Assembly (NCBI GenBank): GCA_002392655.1
Contig: DGHK01000018.1
Span: 13,398-55,386 of the forward strand
Length of the DNA stretch: 41,989 nt
Source: Lachnospiraceae bacterium UBA3850
GTDB taxonomy: Bacteria; Bacillota; Clostridia; Lachnospirales; Lachnospiraceae
Direction: 5' to 3'
Below, one piece after another: positions 27,763 to 36,438 of this stretch. Below the pieces are notes generated by a model. The model was given only the letters and a program-made list of their open reading frames with translations, was not told the DNA's origin and made no database searches. Position 1 is the first letter of the stretch, and every line of letters starts with the position of its first letter. The translations under genes and the position numbers were made by a program.

Positions 27763-27961
27763 AAAAAAACCCTCCTTTTGTATTTGTGTGTGTCCTTATT
27801 GATACCTAACATAATTCATACTTTACATCCTTATAATCAGCAGCCCGAGACTGCTAAAGCCAATTCTGGAAAATATTCATCATATTCTGTATCTTTTTGG
27901 CATTCTTTTACCGACCATATAGGCCGGCAACTTCTTTTCATCGCAGTTTTCCCTACGACAT
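27763..27961 (-). promoter_or_regulatory. Long structured 5' leader of the sugar-binding lipoprotein mRNA
   Basis: Between the promoter and GTG 27762 lie about 200 nt. Potential stems on the minus strand are CGTAG/CTGCG, CCGGCC/GGTCGG (competing with CCATAT/ATATGG) and GCAGTC/GGCTGC. The last ends in the stop region of a 34-codon ORF. I could not match a known riboswitch class. It could be a regulatory leader or just an mRNA stabiliser; the rest of this 382-nt gap to the divergent gene holds the two promoters. Confidence 0.5.
27837..27941 (-). CDS. Possible 34-residue leader peptide
   Basis: An ATG at 27941 opens a frame to TGA at 27837: MKRSCRPIWSVKECQ at the start and FPELALAVSGC at the end, with cysteines at 5, 14 and 34. 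An AGGG lies about 9 nt upstream of the ATG, a weak ribosome site. The frame overlaps the leader stems, so translation would change their folding. It may be noncoding; length alone is not significant, but its position in the leader of a binding protein is suggestive. Confidence 0.3.
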   Translation of the reverse strand: MKRSCRPIWSVKECQKDTEYDEYFPELALAVSGC

Positions 27962-27967
27962 ATGGGT

Positions 27968-27996
27968 ATTATAGGTCAATCTGAACAATAATGCAA
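27968..27996 (-). promoter_or_regulatory. Promoter of the sugar ABC operon
   Basis: TTGCAT (27996-27991), a 17-nt spacer and TATAAT (27973-27968) on the minus strand. It implies a transcript start near 27961 and a leader of about 200 nt. Confidence 0.65.
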
Positions 27997-28075
27997 GTAT
28001 TATTTTTAGTTTTTATATAACTTTTTGTACATAATAACCAAGATTTAATTAAAACGATATGATTCCGAAAAAAAA

Positions 28076-28105
28076 TTGTCATATTTTACAAAGATATGTT
28101 AAGAT
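28076..28105 (+). promoter_or_regulatory. Promoter of the divergent membrane protein
   Basis: TTGTCA (28076-28081), an 18-nt spacer and TAAGAT (28100-28105), about 40 nt before ATG 28145. Confidence 0.5.
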
Positions 28106-28144
28106 TTATAGGCAAATTATTTAACACCGGAAGAGGAACTGAAA

Positions 28145-28912
28145 ATGCGCGAAATGATTAAGGAGTTCGAGGAAGCTCCAGTAGAAAAAAAAGAGGATAA
28201 CCGCCTGGAGATGCACTCTCTCTCCAGAAAAGAAAAGCGTAAGTTTAAGAAGGAGCAGATAAAAGAAACCACCGAGTCTATGACTCCGAGCGAGCGAAGA
28301 AAATACCTATTATATTATTATAAAGAAAGAATCATCATCACAACTATTGCCGTGGTAGTACTTACCATCCTTGGTATCCAGATATACAAAGGAACCAGAC
28401 CGGTTGCTATCTCATATGCCGTAATAAACTGCAAGAACCAGCTTCAGTTCAATGCAGATGCATTTGAAGAGTATGCTGAGGCTATCGGGAAAAAGGACGG
28501 TTACCAGATAAATGGCGAAACAAATGTAGAACTGAAGAAGAATGAATATACTAAAAGCTATGAAGAAAACGCCAATAGTCAGAAGTATATCAACTTTGAA
28601 ACCCTGGCTACCGCCGATCAATACGATATCATCTTCACTGATATGGAGGGTGCCATATACTGCGGTATGATGGATATCTTCTATCCGCTGGATAAATTCC
28701 TTGAGCCTGAGTACTATGATAAGATCAAGGACAGAATCGTAATCCTGCAAAACATGAAGGATGAGCCTACTCAATACGCTATAGACATATCAGATACTGA
28801 ATTTGCAAAATCACTGAATCTGGGATATGACGATATCTATATCGGATTCCCGGGCGACCAGCAGGATAACCACGACAGAGTCAAGGATTTCCTGAACTAC
28901 CTGTTCCCGTAA
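28145..28912 (+). CDS. Single-pass membrane protein of unknown function
   Basis: A 255-residue protein: a charged cytoplasmic N-terminus (residues 1-55, with many K/R/E), one membrane segment (about 64-80, IIITTIAVVVLTILGIQI) and an extracytoplasmic domain of about 170 residues. The ectodomain has a binding-protein-like flavour (YDIIFTDMEGAIYCGMMDIFYPLDKF resembles solute-binding lobes), but no family was recognised. It is divergent from the sugar-binding lipoprotein gene and ends at a shared terminator with the ABC-F gene. It could be an accessory of the sugar system, which is inference from position. Confidence 0.7.
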   Translation: MREMIKEFEEAPVEKKEDNRLEMHSLSRKEKRKFKKEQIKETTESMTPSERRKYLLYYYKERIIITTIAVVVLTILGIQIYKGTRPVAISYAVINCKNQLQFNADAFEEYAEAIGKKDGYQINGETNVELKKNEYTKSYEENANSQKYINFETLATADQYDIIFTDMEGAIYCGMMDIFYPLDKFLEPEYYDKIKDRIVILQNMKDEPTQYAIDISDTEFAKSLNLGYDDIYIGFPGDQQDNHDRVKDFLNYLFP

Positions 28913-28982
28913 TCGATAGCTCAATTTTCATAAAATACGAAAGAAAAGCGTCGCCAGCTATTCGCTCGCGATCTTGTCTGAT

Positions 28983-29038
28983 AAAAAAAGCCTTCCGCAA
29001 GTCTGACGCAGTCAGAACTATAATGGAAGGCTTTTTTT
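28983..29038. terminator. Strong bidirectional terminator
   Basis: AAAAAAAGCCTTCC (28983-28996) pairs with GGAAGGCTTTTTTT (29025-29038). The loop itself contains the smaller stem TCTGAC/GTCAGA. It serves both the plus-strand membrane protein gene and the convergent ABC-F gene, whose stop codon begins at 29042 (minus sense). Confidence 0.85.
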
Positions 29039-29039
29039 A

Positions 29040-30668
29040 TCAATCATTAGTTGTATCGTAATTCATAACCTGTCTCTTACGAGCAAGCTCATCGTTCTCA
29101 AGGTACTCATCGTATGTACATTGCTTATCGATAAGACCTGTATCTGTAAGCTCCATGATACGATTTGCTGTAGTCTGGATGAACTGATGATCCTGACATG
29201 CAAAGAGTACTACCCCAGGGAACTTTATAAGTCCGTTGTTAAGTGATGTGATGGCCTCCATATCCAAGTGGTTTGTAGGCTCATCGAGGATAAGTACATT
29301 TGTTCCCATTATCATAAGTTTTGAAAGAAGGCATCTGACCTTCTCTCCTCCGGAAAGAACCTTGACCTTCTTAAGTCCATCCTCTCCTCTGAAGAGCATA
29401 CGTCCAAGGAAGCCTCTTACGTAGGTGGCATCCTTCTCCTCTGAGAACTGGGTAAGCCAGTCAACGATTACGAGATCGTTATCAAACTCTTTAGTATTAT
29501 CCTTAGGGAAGTATCCTTGCGATGTTGTAACTCCCCACTTGTAATCACCCTCATCAGGCTCTTCTTCACCGGCAAGTATCTTGAAAAGCATTGTTGTAGC
29601 CTGTGTCTTAGGACCTACAAATGCTATCTTATCTTCTCTTCCTACTGTAAATGATATATCATCAAGTATTTTCACACCATCAACTGTCTTGGACAGATGA
29701 GAAACTGTAAGAACCTCGTTTCCGATCTCACGATTCGGTCTGAAGTCGATAAATGGATACTTACGGCTTGAAGGCTTGATCTCCTCAAGCTCGATTTTTT
29801 CAAGTGCCTTCTTACGAGATGTTGCCTGCTTGGACTTTGAAGCATTTGCGGAGAAACGAGCGATGAATTCTTTTAATTCTTTTATCTGCTCTTCCTTCTT
29901 CTTATTAGCTTCCTGCTTCTGACGGATCATCAGCTGACTGGATTCATACCAGAAGTCATAATTACCTGCATATATCTGAATCTTACCGTAGTCAAGATCG
30001 GCAATATGTGTACAAACCTGATTCAGGAAATATCTATCATGGCTGACAACAATAACTGTATTTTCAAAGTTTATAAGGAACTCCTCAAGCCAGAGGATAG
30101 CGTCCATATCCAGGTGGTTTGTAGGCTCGTCGAGAAGCAGTACATCCGGATTACCGAAAAGTGCTTTTGCAAGAAGAACCTTGACCTTGATGGAGTCCTC
30201 AAGATCTCCCATCATCATATAATGATACTCTGTATCTACACCGAGTCCGTTAAGGAGAGTTGCTGCGTCTGCCTCAGCATTCCATCCATCCATCTCTGCA
30301 AATTCTGTCTCAAGCTCTGCCGCTCTTTCTCCATCGGCATCACTGAAATCTTCCTTTGCATAGATAGCATCCTTTTCCTTCATTATTTCATAAAGTCTCT
30401 GATTTCCCATAATAACTGTATCAAGAACGGAATAATCATCATATTTGAAGTGATCCTGCTCCAGAACAGAAAGTCTCTCACCTGGATCCATAGTAACATC
30501 ACCGGTTGTTGACTCAAGCTCTCCTGACAGAATTTTCAGAAAGGTTGATTTACCTGCACCATTTGCACCAATGAGTCCATAACAGTTACCCGGGGTAAAG
30601 GTAATGTTAACATCCTCAAAAAGCGCCTTTTTTCCAAATCTCAGCGAAATGTTATTTGCACTTATCAT
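29040..30668 (-). CDS. ABC-F family ATPase (YkpA/YbiT-like), degenerate second Walker A
   Basis: A 542-residue soluble protein with two ATPase domains and no membrane segments, the plan of ribosome-associated ABC-F translation factors. Domain 1 has GANGAGKST and VLLLDEPTNHLD, but LEDSIKVKVLLAKAL where LSGGQ is usual. Domain 2 has signature VLSGGEKVRCLLSKL and VLILDEPTNHLD, yet its Walker A reads GPKTQATTML, without the invariant glycine and lysine. A basic linker (about 240-310, KKEEQIKELKEFIARFSANASKSKQ) joins them. The YkpA/YbiT clade tolerates some change, but loss of the lysine is notable. It is last of a compact run starting at the amylase. Confidence 0.9.
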   Translation of the reverse strand: MISANNISLRFGKKALFEDVNITFTPGNCYGLIGANGAGKSTFLKILSGELESTTGDVTMDPGERLSVLEQDHFKYDDYSVLDTVIMGNQRLYEIMKEKDAIYAKEDFSDADGERAAELETEFAEMDGWNAEADAATLLNGLGVDTEYHYMMMGDLEDSIKVKVLLAKALFGNPDVLLLDEPTNHLDMDAILWLEEFLINFENTVIVVSHDRYFLNQVCTHIADLDYGKIQIYAGNYDFWYESSQLMIRQKQEANKKKEEQIKELKEFIARFSANASKSKQATSRKKALEKIELEEIKPSSRKYPFIDFRPNREIGNEVLTVSHLSKTVDGVKILDDISFTVGREDKIAFVGPKTQATTMLFKILAGEEEPDEGDYKWGVTTSQGYFPKDNTKEFDNDLVIVDWLTQFSEEKDATYVRGFLGRMLFRGEDGLKKVKVLSGGEKVRCLLSKLMIMGTNVLILDEPTNHLDMEAITSLNNGLIKFPGVVLFACQDHQFIQTTANRIMELTDTGLIDKQCTYDEYLENDELARKRQVMNYDTTND

Positions 30669-30723
30669 TTATTTTTCCTCCTATATATAATCCCTCGCGA
30701 AAGCAATAAGCGGGATAACATCC

Positions 30724-31287
30724 TTACAATTCCTCATCAATAAGTCTCTCGATAAGTCTCTTCTTACTATATATGTCATAGCCCAGCATAAATATCATAA
30801 GTATCTTGTTCAGCTTCTCATCCTCTTCCGAAGAAACTCTCTTTTCAGTAATTGCCACAGTTTTGGCAACACTCGACTCAATATTGAAATACTGGAACTT
30901 CTCCATATCAAATGTCTTCTTATATATATCATAAAGCTTCTCGCTCGTCATATCATCAGTCTGAAGTGTTTCCATAAGCTTATGTATATCATTTATAGAC
31001 ATAACGCCCTTCATATAATATATATATATGAGGTAGATAAGATGTTCCCTGGTATATCTCTTCTTAACAGGTGGTGGAAGAAGGCCGTTCTTCGTATAGT
31101 TATTGATCATGGCCTTGGTAAGAGTTTTCTCTTCTTCATCTCTTACGTTGTTGCTGAGCTCCTTATCCATAAAAACGAGGAGCTCCTCCATGAACATTTC
31201 CTTATCCGGGATATCCTCCGGATGAACAAAGTCCAGCTTCATCAGCTTTCGTATCTCTTTTTTCAGTTCTAACATGTCCTTTTCCAT
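30724..31287 (-). CDS. DUF1836 domain protein (MerR-like HTH)
   Basis: A 187-residue protein. TKAMINNYTKNGLLPPPVKKRYTREHLIYLIYIYYMKG (about residues 60-100) is the DUF1836 core, which resembles a MerR-type winged helix that selects DNA. The C-terminal ~80 residues are helical and may sense or dimerise. It lies 23 nt after the CNNM-like gene and 55 nt before the ABC-F gene, all minus strand, so probably one transcript. Its target is unknown. Confidence 0.85.
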   Translation of the reverse strand: MEKDMLELKKEIRKLMKLDFVHPEDIPDKEMFMEELLVFMDKELSNNVRDEEEKTLTKAMINNYTKNGLLPPPVKKRYTREHLIYLIYIYYMKGVMSINDIHKLMETLQTDDMTSEKLYDIYKKTFDMEKFQYFNIESSVAKTVAITEKRVSSEEDEKLNKILMIFMLGYDIYSKKRLIERLIDEEL

Positions 31288-31310
31288 ATTATCGCTCCAT
31301 CCGTTTTCAT

Positions 31311-32579
31311 CTATAATATGATTACAACATCCACTCTCTCAACTCTGTTGTTTGTGACTCTGCCACATTTGAGTGTCACCTCTCCCGTTCTTACGACATC
31401 TCCTTCTTTAGGTATCCTGTCGAGAAGCTCTATCATGAGTCCGCCTATGGAATCATAATCCTCTGACACGAGCTGAGTTCCTATGGCATCATTCAGATCA
31501 TCAAGCTTGACCGCTCCATCAACATCATAATGTCCTTCACTTATCTCCTTGATAAGCTCATTCTCATCCTCATCATATTCATCTCTGATATCGCCGACTA
31601 TTTCCTCAACCAGGTCCTCCATTGTGATAAGACCAGCCGTGATTCCGTATTCATCAAGTACTATACACATAGTAACTGACGAGCTCTTCATATCAGCAAA
31701 TATCTGCGCTGTCTTCTGATATTCGTACACGTATACAGGTTCTCTTACAAGCTCCTTTACCGTGATGCTGTCCTTATCGTTTTTAAGCAGCGCAAGCATC
31801 AGATCCTTTATGTTCAGAATTCCGATAACATGATCCTTCGATTCATCATATACAGGAATTCTTGTATACCCCTCCTCCTCAATAAGCTTATAAACCTCAT
31901 CAATAGAAGCGTTGATATCTATAGATACCATATCAGCACGAGGGATCATTACATCCTTTGAAACGGCGTCACCGAAATCGACCACATTTGTTATCATCTC
32001 CTTCTCGGAGTTCTCGATAACACCCTCTTCACTGCTGACATCGACTATTTTGAGCAGTTCACTCTCTGTCATCTGATCGGGATTCATATCAGGATCTATA
32101 CCGAATATTTTAAATATACCTCTGCATATCAGATTCACGAACCATATAATCGGCGTAAGCATAGTCATAAGGAATTCAATGACTCCGGAAAACCATAGTG
32201 ACAGGCTCAGATTATACTTTGTTGCCACCGTCTTCGGCGTAATCTCTCCGAAAACCAAAACAAAGAAAGTAAGCAATCCGGTAGCTACGCCTATATACTT
32301 ACTTCCGAAAACATTTGTGCAAAGCACTGTCATAAGTGCCGATGCAGAGATATTTACTATGTTATTTCCAATAAGGATAGTAGATAAAAGCTTCGAGGAA
32401 TTATCTCTCATCCTGAGAACACGTCGGGCTCTTTTCCCGCGCCTGCCGCCTTCATCCACAACAGTTTTAAGCTTGTTTATGCTCACTGTCGTGAGTGCGG
32501 TCTCAGCGGACGAAAAAAATCCGGAAAGTATCAACAATACGATAAGGATAATAAGTCGAATAACACTACCGGTATCCAC
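31311..32579 (-). CDS. CNNM/CorC-like membrane transporter (DUF21 + CBS + CorC)
   Basis: A 422-residue protein if started at GTG 32579, 10 nt after an AAGGAG site and 7 nt after the YerC stop. A longer in-frame start at 32648 would overlap YerC by 62 nt and is rejected. Residues 1-150 hold a DUF21 membrane domain (LILSGFFSSAETALTTVS is its signature). Two CBS domains follow (IPRADMVSIDINAS to VIGILNIKDLM; VLDEYGITAGLITMEDLVEEIVGDI). The C-terminal ~80 residues are the CorC/HlyC domain. Family members handle Mg2+ or Co2+; a divalent-cation role is inferred. Confidence 0.88.
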   Translation of the reverse strand: MDTGSVIRLIILIVLLILSGFFSSAETALTTVSINKLKTVVDEGGRRGKRARRVLRMRDNSSKLLSTILIGNNIVNISASALMTVLCTNVFGSKYIGVATGLLTFFVLVFGEITPKTVATKYNLSLSLWFSGVIEFLMTMLTPIIWFVNLICRGIFKIFGIDPDMNPDQMTESELLKIVDVSSEEGVIENSEKEMITNVVDFGDAVSKDVMIPRADMVSIDINASIDEVYKLIEEEGYTRIPVYDESKDHVIGILNIKDLMLALLKNDKDSITVKELVREPVYVYEYQKTAQIFADMKSSSVTMCIVLDEYGITAGLITMEDLVEEIVGDIRDEYDEDENELIKEISEGHYDVDGAVKLDDLNDAIGTQLVSEDYDSIGGLMIELLDRIPKEGDVVRTGEVTLKCGRVTNNRVERVDVVIIL

Positions 32580-32586
32580 CAGATTA

Positions 32587-32892
32587 TCACTCCTTATCCT
32601 TTGAGATACCCATTCTCTCAAATATAATATCACAGCTTCCATTACCATTTCCCAGGAAACGGTTTACTCTGCTGATGGTAGCAGTTGACGCACCGGTCTT
32701 GGAAGCGATTTCTATATATGTATTATTCTGATACAGAAGCTTTGCAACCTCTAATCTTTCTGCGATGGACAGCACCTCATTTGTGGTGCAGATATCCTCG
32801 AAGAAGCTGTAGAACTCCTCCTTTGTTTCAAGCGACATGATAGCTTCAAAGAGATCATCTACTGCTTTAGTTTTAATGGTCTTTGCCATCAT
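32587..32892 (-). CDS. YerC/YecD-type TrpR-like regulator
   Basis: A 101-residue protein of the TrpR-like YerC/YecD family: EEFYSFFEDICTTNEV, then LSIAERLEVAKLLYQNNTYIEIA and TGASTATISRVNRF (the HTH). Length and order fit the family. It lies 6 nt after the amylase stop, and the CNNM gene starts 7 nt after it. A role in controlling this run is possible. Confidence 0.9.
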   Translation of the reverse strand: MMAKTIKTKAVDDLFEAIMSLETKEEFYSFFEDICTTNEVLSIAERLEVAKLLYQNNTYIEIASKTGASTATISRVNRFLGNGNGSCDIIFERMGISKDKE

Positions 32893-32898
32893 TTCCCC

Positions 32899-34359
32899 CT
32901 ATCTTGACACAGGCTCCTTGTGTACCCATACCGCAACAGCTCCTCTGTTTACGTAGAATTCACCAAAGCCTTCGTCGTCGATTTTTATATTATACTTTGC
33001 ATTTCCCATAACATCAGAGAAATGTTTTCCGGCGAACTGTCTGCCGATATACATCCTCTTTGTTCCGCCCTTGCCGTCAGATATAACTACAGCAAGACCT
33101 GAATCTTTGTGATCTGCGTCACCCTCTCTGGTCCATCCGATACAGTCCGGATCATCGAAGTAATCATGTTCCTCACCATAAGCCTTGGTCTTCCTGAGCT
33201 TCATGAGCTTATCAAGCAGCTGTTTCTTGGACTTTATCTTGTCATGAGCAATTCCCTTGTAATCACCGTAGAATACACACGGATATCCATCACGTCTCAG
33301 AAGGATAAGAGCATAAGCCATTGGCTTGAACCAATCCTCAACAAATGACTCAAGCATCTGTCCCGGCTGCGTATCATGATTATCTACAAATGTAACTGCC
33401 TTCACAGGATCACTCTTAACAAGTGTTCCGTCAAAGATAGTACGAAGGTCATAAGAACCACCTGCCTTGGAGCAGTGATACAGATTATAGTGAAGAGGAA
33501 CATCAAAAAGTGATGCCTCTGATTTTATCTCATCCAGATAATCTAAGAGTACATTTACATCACCATTCCAGTACTCACCTACTGTGAAGAGCTCCTTACC
33601 GGTTTTCTCTCTTACCTGATACAGGAAATCTCTGTAGAAGGAAGCTGGTATATGCTTTACGGCATCAAGTCTGAAGCCATCCACACCGGTCATCTCAACA
33701 TACCATACAGCCCAGTTTACAAGCTCCTCAAAAACCTCTCTGTTATCGAAGTCGATATCAGCACCCATCAGGTAATCATAGTTACCCTTTTCGGAATCTA
33801 CCTCCTTGTTCCACTCTTTTCCAGTGAATTTGAAGACAGCCTTCTCGAGATTATTCTGATCCCAATCAATTCCGTCAAAATGTGTCCAGTTCCATTTGAA
33901 CTTAGAATACTTATTTTTTCTACCCGGAAAATCAAAGCCTGTCCACGCACCGATAACCTTACCCTCAGATATCATCTGATATCTGTTATTATCATTAAAT
34001 TCCTGTGCACTGACCTCTTCTACGCGGTCTGCACCTATCTTGTGATTAAGAACAACGTCAGCGTATACATTTATCCCGCTTTTCTGAAGAGCCTTAATGG
34101 CCTCGAGATAATCCTTCTTTGTTCCATACTTTGTTCTGATAGATCCCTTCTGGTTAAACTCACCCAGGTCATAGAGATCATAAACTCCATACCCTACATC
34201 ATCCTTACCGGCTGCTCCTTTATATGCAGGCGGAAGCCAGAGAGAAGTAATTCCAAGCTTCTCAAGCTTCTCAGCCTCCTTTTTAAGAGTGCTCCAGAGT
34301 GAAGGTTCACTCTTCATGTACCACTCGAAATATTGCATCATAAGTCCATTGTCTAACAT
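32899..34359 (-). CDS. Cytoplasmic alpha-amylase (GH13 subfamily 5-like)
   Basis: A 486-residue enzyme that cleaves alpha-1,4-glucan. ATG 34359 is chosen: AGGAGG lies 6 nt upstream and the protein then begins MLDNGLMMQYFEWY, the typical cytoplasmic GH13_5 N-terminus. The in-frame extension to 34518 would run into the promoter region of the divergent gene. Visible catalytic regions: DVVLNHKIGAD (region I), GFRLDAVKH (II, nucleophile Asp), FTVGEYWNGDV (III, general acid Glu) and FVDNHDTQP (IV). No signal peptide, so it acts inside the cell on imported or stored glucans. Confidence 0.93.
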   Translation of the reverse strand: MLDNGLMMQYFEWYMKSEPSLWSTLKKEAEKLEKLGITSLWLPPAYKGAAGKDDVGYGVYDLYDLGEFNQKGSIRTKYGTKKDYLEAIKALQKSGINVYADVVLNHKIGADRVEEVSAQEFNDNNRYQMISEGKVIGAWTGFDFPGRKNKYSKFKWNWTHFDGIDWDQNNLEKAVFKFTGKEWNKEVDSEKGNYDYLMGADIDFDNREVFEELVNWAVWYVEMTGVDGFRLDAVKHIPASFYRDFLYQVREKTGKELFTVGEYWNGDVNVLLDYLDEIKSEASLFDVPLHYNLYHCSKAGGSYDLRTIFDGTLVKSDPVKAVTFVDNHDTQPGQMLESFVEDWFKPMAYALILLRRDGYPCVFYGDYKGIAHDKIKSKKQLLDKLMKLRKTKAYGEEHDYFDDPDCIGWTREGDADHKDSGLAVVISDGKGGTKRMYIGRQFAGKHFSDVMGNAKYNIKIDDEGFGEFYVNRGAVAVWVHKEPVSR

Positions 34360-34441
34360 AAACATCCTCCTGATCACACTCGTATGTTCATAATATCTAC
34401 AGTATTGTAACATACCACTACAAATAATTCCAGTATGAAGG

Positions 34442-34471
34442 TTGCCCACAGACAACAAATGATGGTATAAT
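34442..34471 (+). promoter_or_regulatory. Promoter of the HD-domain gene
   Basis: TTGCCC (34442-34447), an 18-nt spacer and TATAAT (34466-34471), about 27 nt before ATG 34499. It lies in the shared region with the divergent amylase gene, for which no clear promoter was found. Confidence 0.5.
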
Positions 34472-34498
34472 CCAAGGTGTGCTTTAGGAGGACTCAAG

Positions 34499-34987
34499 AT
34501 GGTAAAAGTTGGATACAATCAGAAAATACTCAGCATCATTCGAAAATACGGCAGGGATATTTTGGAAAACGAACTGTTTCTTCGCGAACGTGAATTTATC
34601 CAGCACGGCGATACCACAACCTATACTCACTCACTCTGCGTCACATGCATAAGCGTGAGTATAGCACTGAAGAAGAATAAACCCGTCGATATGAGAAGCC
34701 TTGTCAGAGGAGCTCTCCTCCATGACTATTTCCTATACGACTGGCACGAAAAAAACGAGTACCATAGACTCCATGGATATACACATGCCAAAAGAGCTAT
34801 GGAAAATGCCAAGAATGACTTTACACTTAACAAAACAGAAGCAGGAATCATATACGCTCATATGTTTCCACTCAATCTGACACACCTGCCCAAATCCAGA
34901 GAGGCAAGAATCGTATGTCTGGCAGATAAAATCTGCGCAGGATATGAAACGTTGTCAATGATTGACTACAGCGATGAGCTGAGGTAA
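34499..34987 (+). CDS. HD-domain phosphohydrolase family protein
   Basis: A 162-residue protein with the HD signature: HGDTTTYTHSLCVT (first histidine cluster), GALLHDYFLYDW (HD pair), HGYTHAKRAM and ADKICAGYETLS (terminal Asp). HD proteins hydrolyse phosphate esters or nucleotides with a metal; the substrate is unknown. AGGAGG lies 7 nt upstream of ATG 34499. Citrate synthase starts 47 nt downstream on the same strand. Confidence 0.85.
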   Translation: MVKVGYNQKILSIIRKYGRDILENELFLREREFIQHGDTTTYTHSLCVTCISVSIALKKNKPVDMRSLVRGALLHDYFLYDWHEKNEYHRLHGYTHAKRAMENAKNDFTLNKTEAGIIYAHMFPLNLTHLPKSREARIVCLADKICAGYETLSMIDYSDELR

Positions 34988-35034
34988 AGCAGACTTAAAA
35001 TATAGTGAAGATATAAAGTAAAAAGGAGTTACGC

Positions 35035-36399
35035 ATGCCTGAATTAACAAATACTACAGCAGCTAAAGAGATAACCAAGCTCGCCAAGCTGTGCGAAGCA
35101 AACAACTATATAGATCCGGAGCTCTATGATATCTATCATGTAAAAAGAGGTCTGAGAGAACCAAGTGGAAAGGGTGTCCTTACCGGACTGACCGAGATAT
35201 CCACAGTTTCCGGTTCAAAGGAAGTGGATGGCAAGATAATTCCTATCGAAGGAATACTCAGATACAGAGGTATCGATATACACGATCTGGTTCAGGGATT
35301 TACAAACAATCACAGATTTGGTTTTGAAGAGACAGTATATCTGCTTCTTTTCGGACAGCTTCCGAACGAAGCCGAGCTCGATGAATGGACAGAGCTTCTC
35401 AGCTTCTGCAGAAAACTTCCAAATGATTTCACAGAGGACGTTATACTGAAATCCCCAAACAAAGATATAATGAATGCTATGTCTCAGGCTATTCTTGCAC
35501 TGAACAGCTATGATAAGAATGCTGACAATCTGAAGATATCAAACGTTCTGCGTCAGAGTATCAGCCTGATTGCAACAGTACCGATGATAGCAGCTTACTC
35601 ATATCTGGCTTACAGACACTATATGCAGAGGCGCGGACTCTATATCCATAATCCGAAACCTGAGCTTTCCACCTCAGAGAATATTCTGAGAATGCTGAGA
35701 CAGGACAAGAAGTTTGATCCTGCAGAGGCACAGCTTCTGGATATAGCACTCGTCCTTCATGCAGAACACGGCGGTGGAAACAACTCTACCTTTACTACAC
35801 ATGTTGTAACATCCTCTGGAACTGATACCTACTCTTCTGTTGCCGCATCACTCTGTTCCCTTAAGGGACCTAAGCATGGTGGTGCAAACATCAAAGTCAT
35901 CAAGATGTTTGAGGATATCAAAGCACATGTCAAAGACTGGTACGATGATGACGAGATCTTTGCTTATATGGAGAAACTAGTGGCAGGAAAAGCATTTGAC
36001 CACACGGGACTTGTTTACGGTCTTGGTCATGCAGTCTATTCACTCTCTGACCCAAGAGCACAGATACTCAGAAAATATACTCTGCAGCTTGCAGAATCAA
36101 AGGGCCGCGATAACGAAGCTCACCTCTACAAGACTGTTGAGAGGCTGGCACCACAGGCCATCGCCAAGCATCGCAAGATATATAAGGGTGTTTGCCCGAA
36201 CATCGATTTCTACAGTGGCTTCGCTTACGACATGATGAACATTCCCGAGGAATTCATCACACCACTCTTTGCCATCGCAAGAATTGCAGGCTGGAGCGCA
36301 CACCGTATCGAAGAGCTCAGATGTGCAAACAAGATCATAAGACCGGCATATATGTCAGTCAGTGAAGACGCAAACTACATACCAATTTCGGATAGATAA
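35035..36399 (+). CDS. gltA: Citrate synthase
   Basis: A 454-residue enzyme joining acetyl-CoA and oxaloacetate to citrate. Motifs in order: ILRYRGIDIHDLV, HAEHGGGNNSTFT (first catalytic His), GPKHGGANIK, GLGHAVYSLSDPRAQIL (second His) and DFYSGFAYDMMNIPEEF (catalytic Asp). AAGGAG lies 7 nt before the ATG. It is about 40-60 residues longer at the N-terminus than minimal type II enzymes, as in many Clostridia. It converges on isocitrate dehydrogenase across a shared terminator. The pair supplies 2-oxoglutarate for glutamate. Confidence 0.96.
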   Translation: MPELTNTTAAKEITKLAKLCEANNYIDPELYDIYHVKRGLREPSGKGVLTGLTEISTVSGSKEVDGKIIPIEGILRYRGIDIHDLVQGFTNNHRFGFEETVYLLLFGQLPNEAELDEWTELLSFCRKLPNDFTEDVILKSPNKDIMNAMSQAILALNSYDKNADNLKISNVLRQSISLIATVPMIAAYSYLAYRHYMQRRGLYIHNPKPELSTSENILRMLRQDKKFDPAEAQLLDIALVLHAEHGGGNNSTFTTHVVTSSGTDTYSSVAASLCSLKGPKHGGANIKVIKMFEDIKAHVKDWYDDDEIFAYMEKLVAGKAFDHTGLVYGLGHAVYSLSDPRAQILRKYTLQLAESKGRDNEAHLYKTVERLAPQAIAKHRKIYKGVCPNIDFYSGFAYDMMNIPEEFITPLFAIARIAGWSAHRIEELRCANKIIRPAYMSVSEDANYIPISDR

Positions 36400-36438
36400 A
36401 AAAATAAGCGGGGAAGAATCTTCCCCACTTATTTTTTA
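36398..36438. terminator. Bidirectional terminator between citrate synthase and isocitrate dehydrogenase
   Basis: GGGGAA (36410-36415) pairs with TTCCCC (36421-36426), and outer AATAAG pairs with CTTATT, with A and T runs at the two ends. It overlaps both stop codons. Confidence 0.8.

Noticed and set aside
27533..27802. Plus-strand ORF rich in S, A and V opposite the binding-protein tether
   Set aside because: It mirrors the repetitive Thr/Glu/Ala codons of the lipoprotein tether, and so is a composition artefact, not a tandem repeat gene.
27837..27961. Known riboswitch in the sugar-operon leader
   Set aside because: I compared it by memory with c-di-GMP, SAM, cobalamin and c-di-AMP types and saw none of their core motifs; kept only as an unassigned leader.
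30006..30512. 168-codon plus-strand ORF opposite the ABC-F gene
   Set aside because: Antisense shadow of conserved ATPase motifs; Cys/His-rich nonsense composition and no ribosome site.
33652..34302. 216-codon plus-strand ORF inside the amylase gene
   Set aside because: It is antisense to a conserved GH13 enzyme with all catalytic blocks and has no ribosome site or recognisable protein character.
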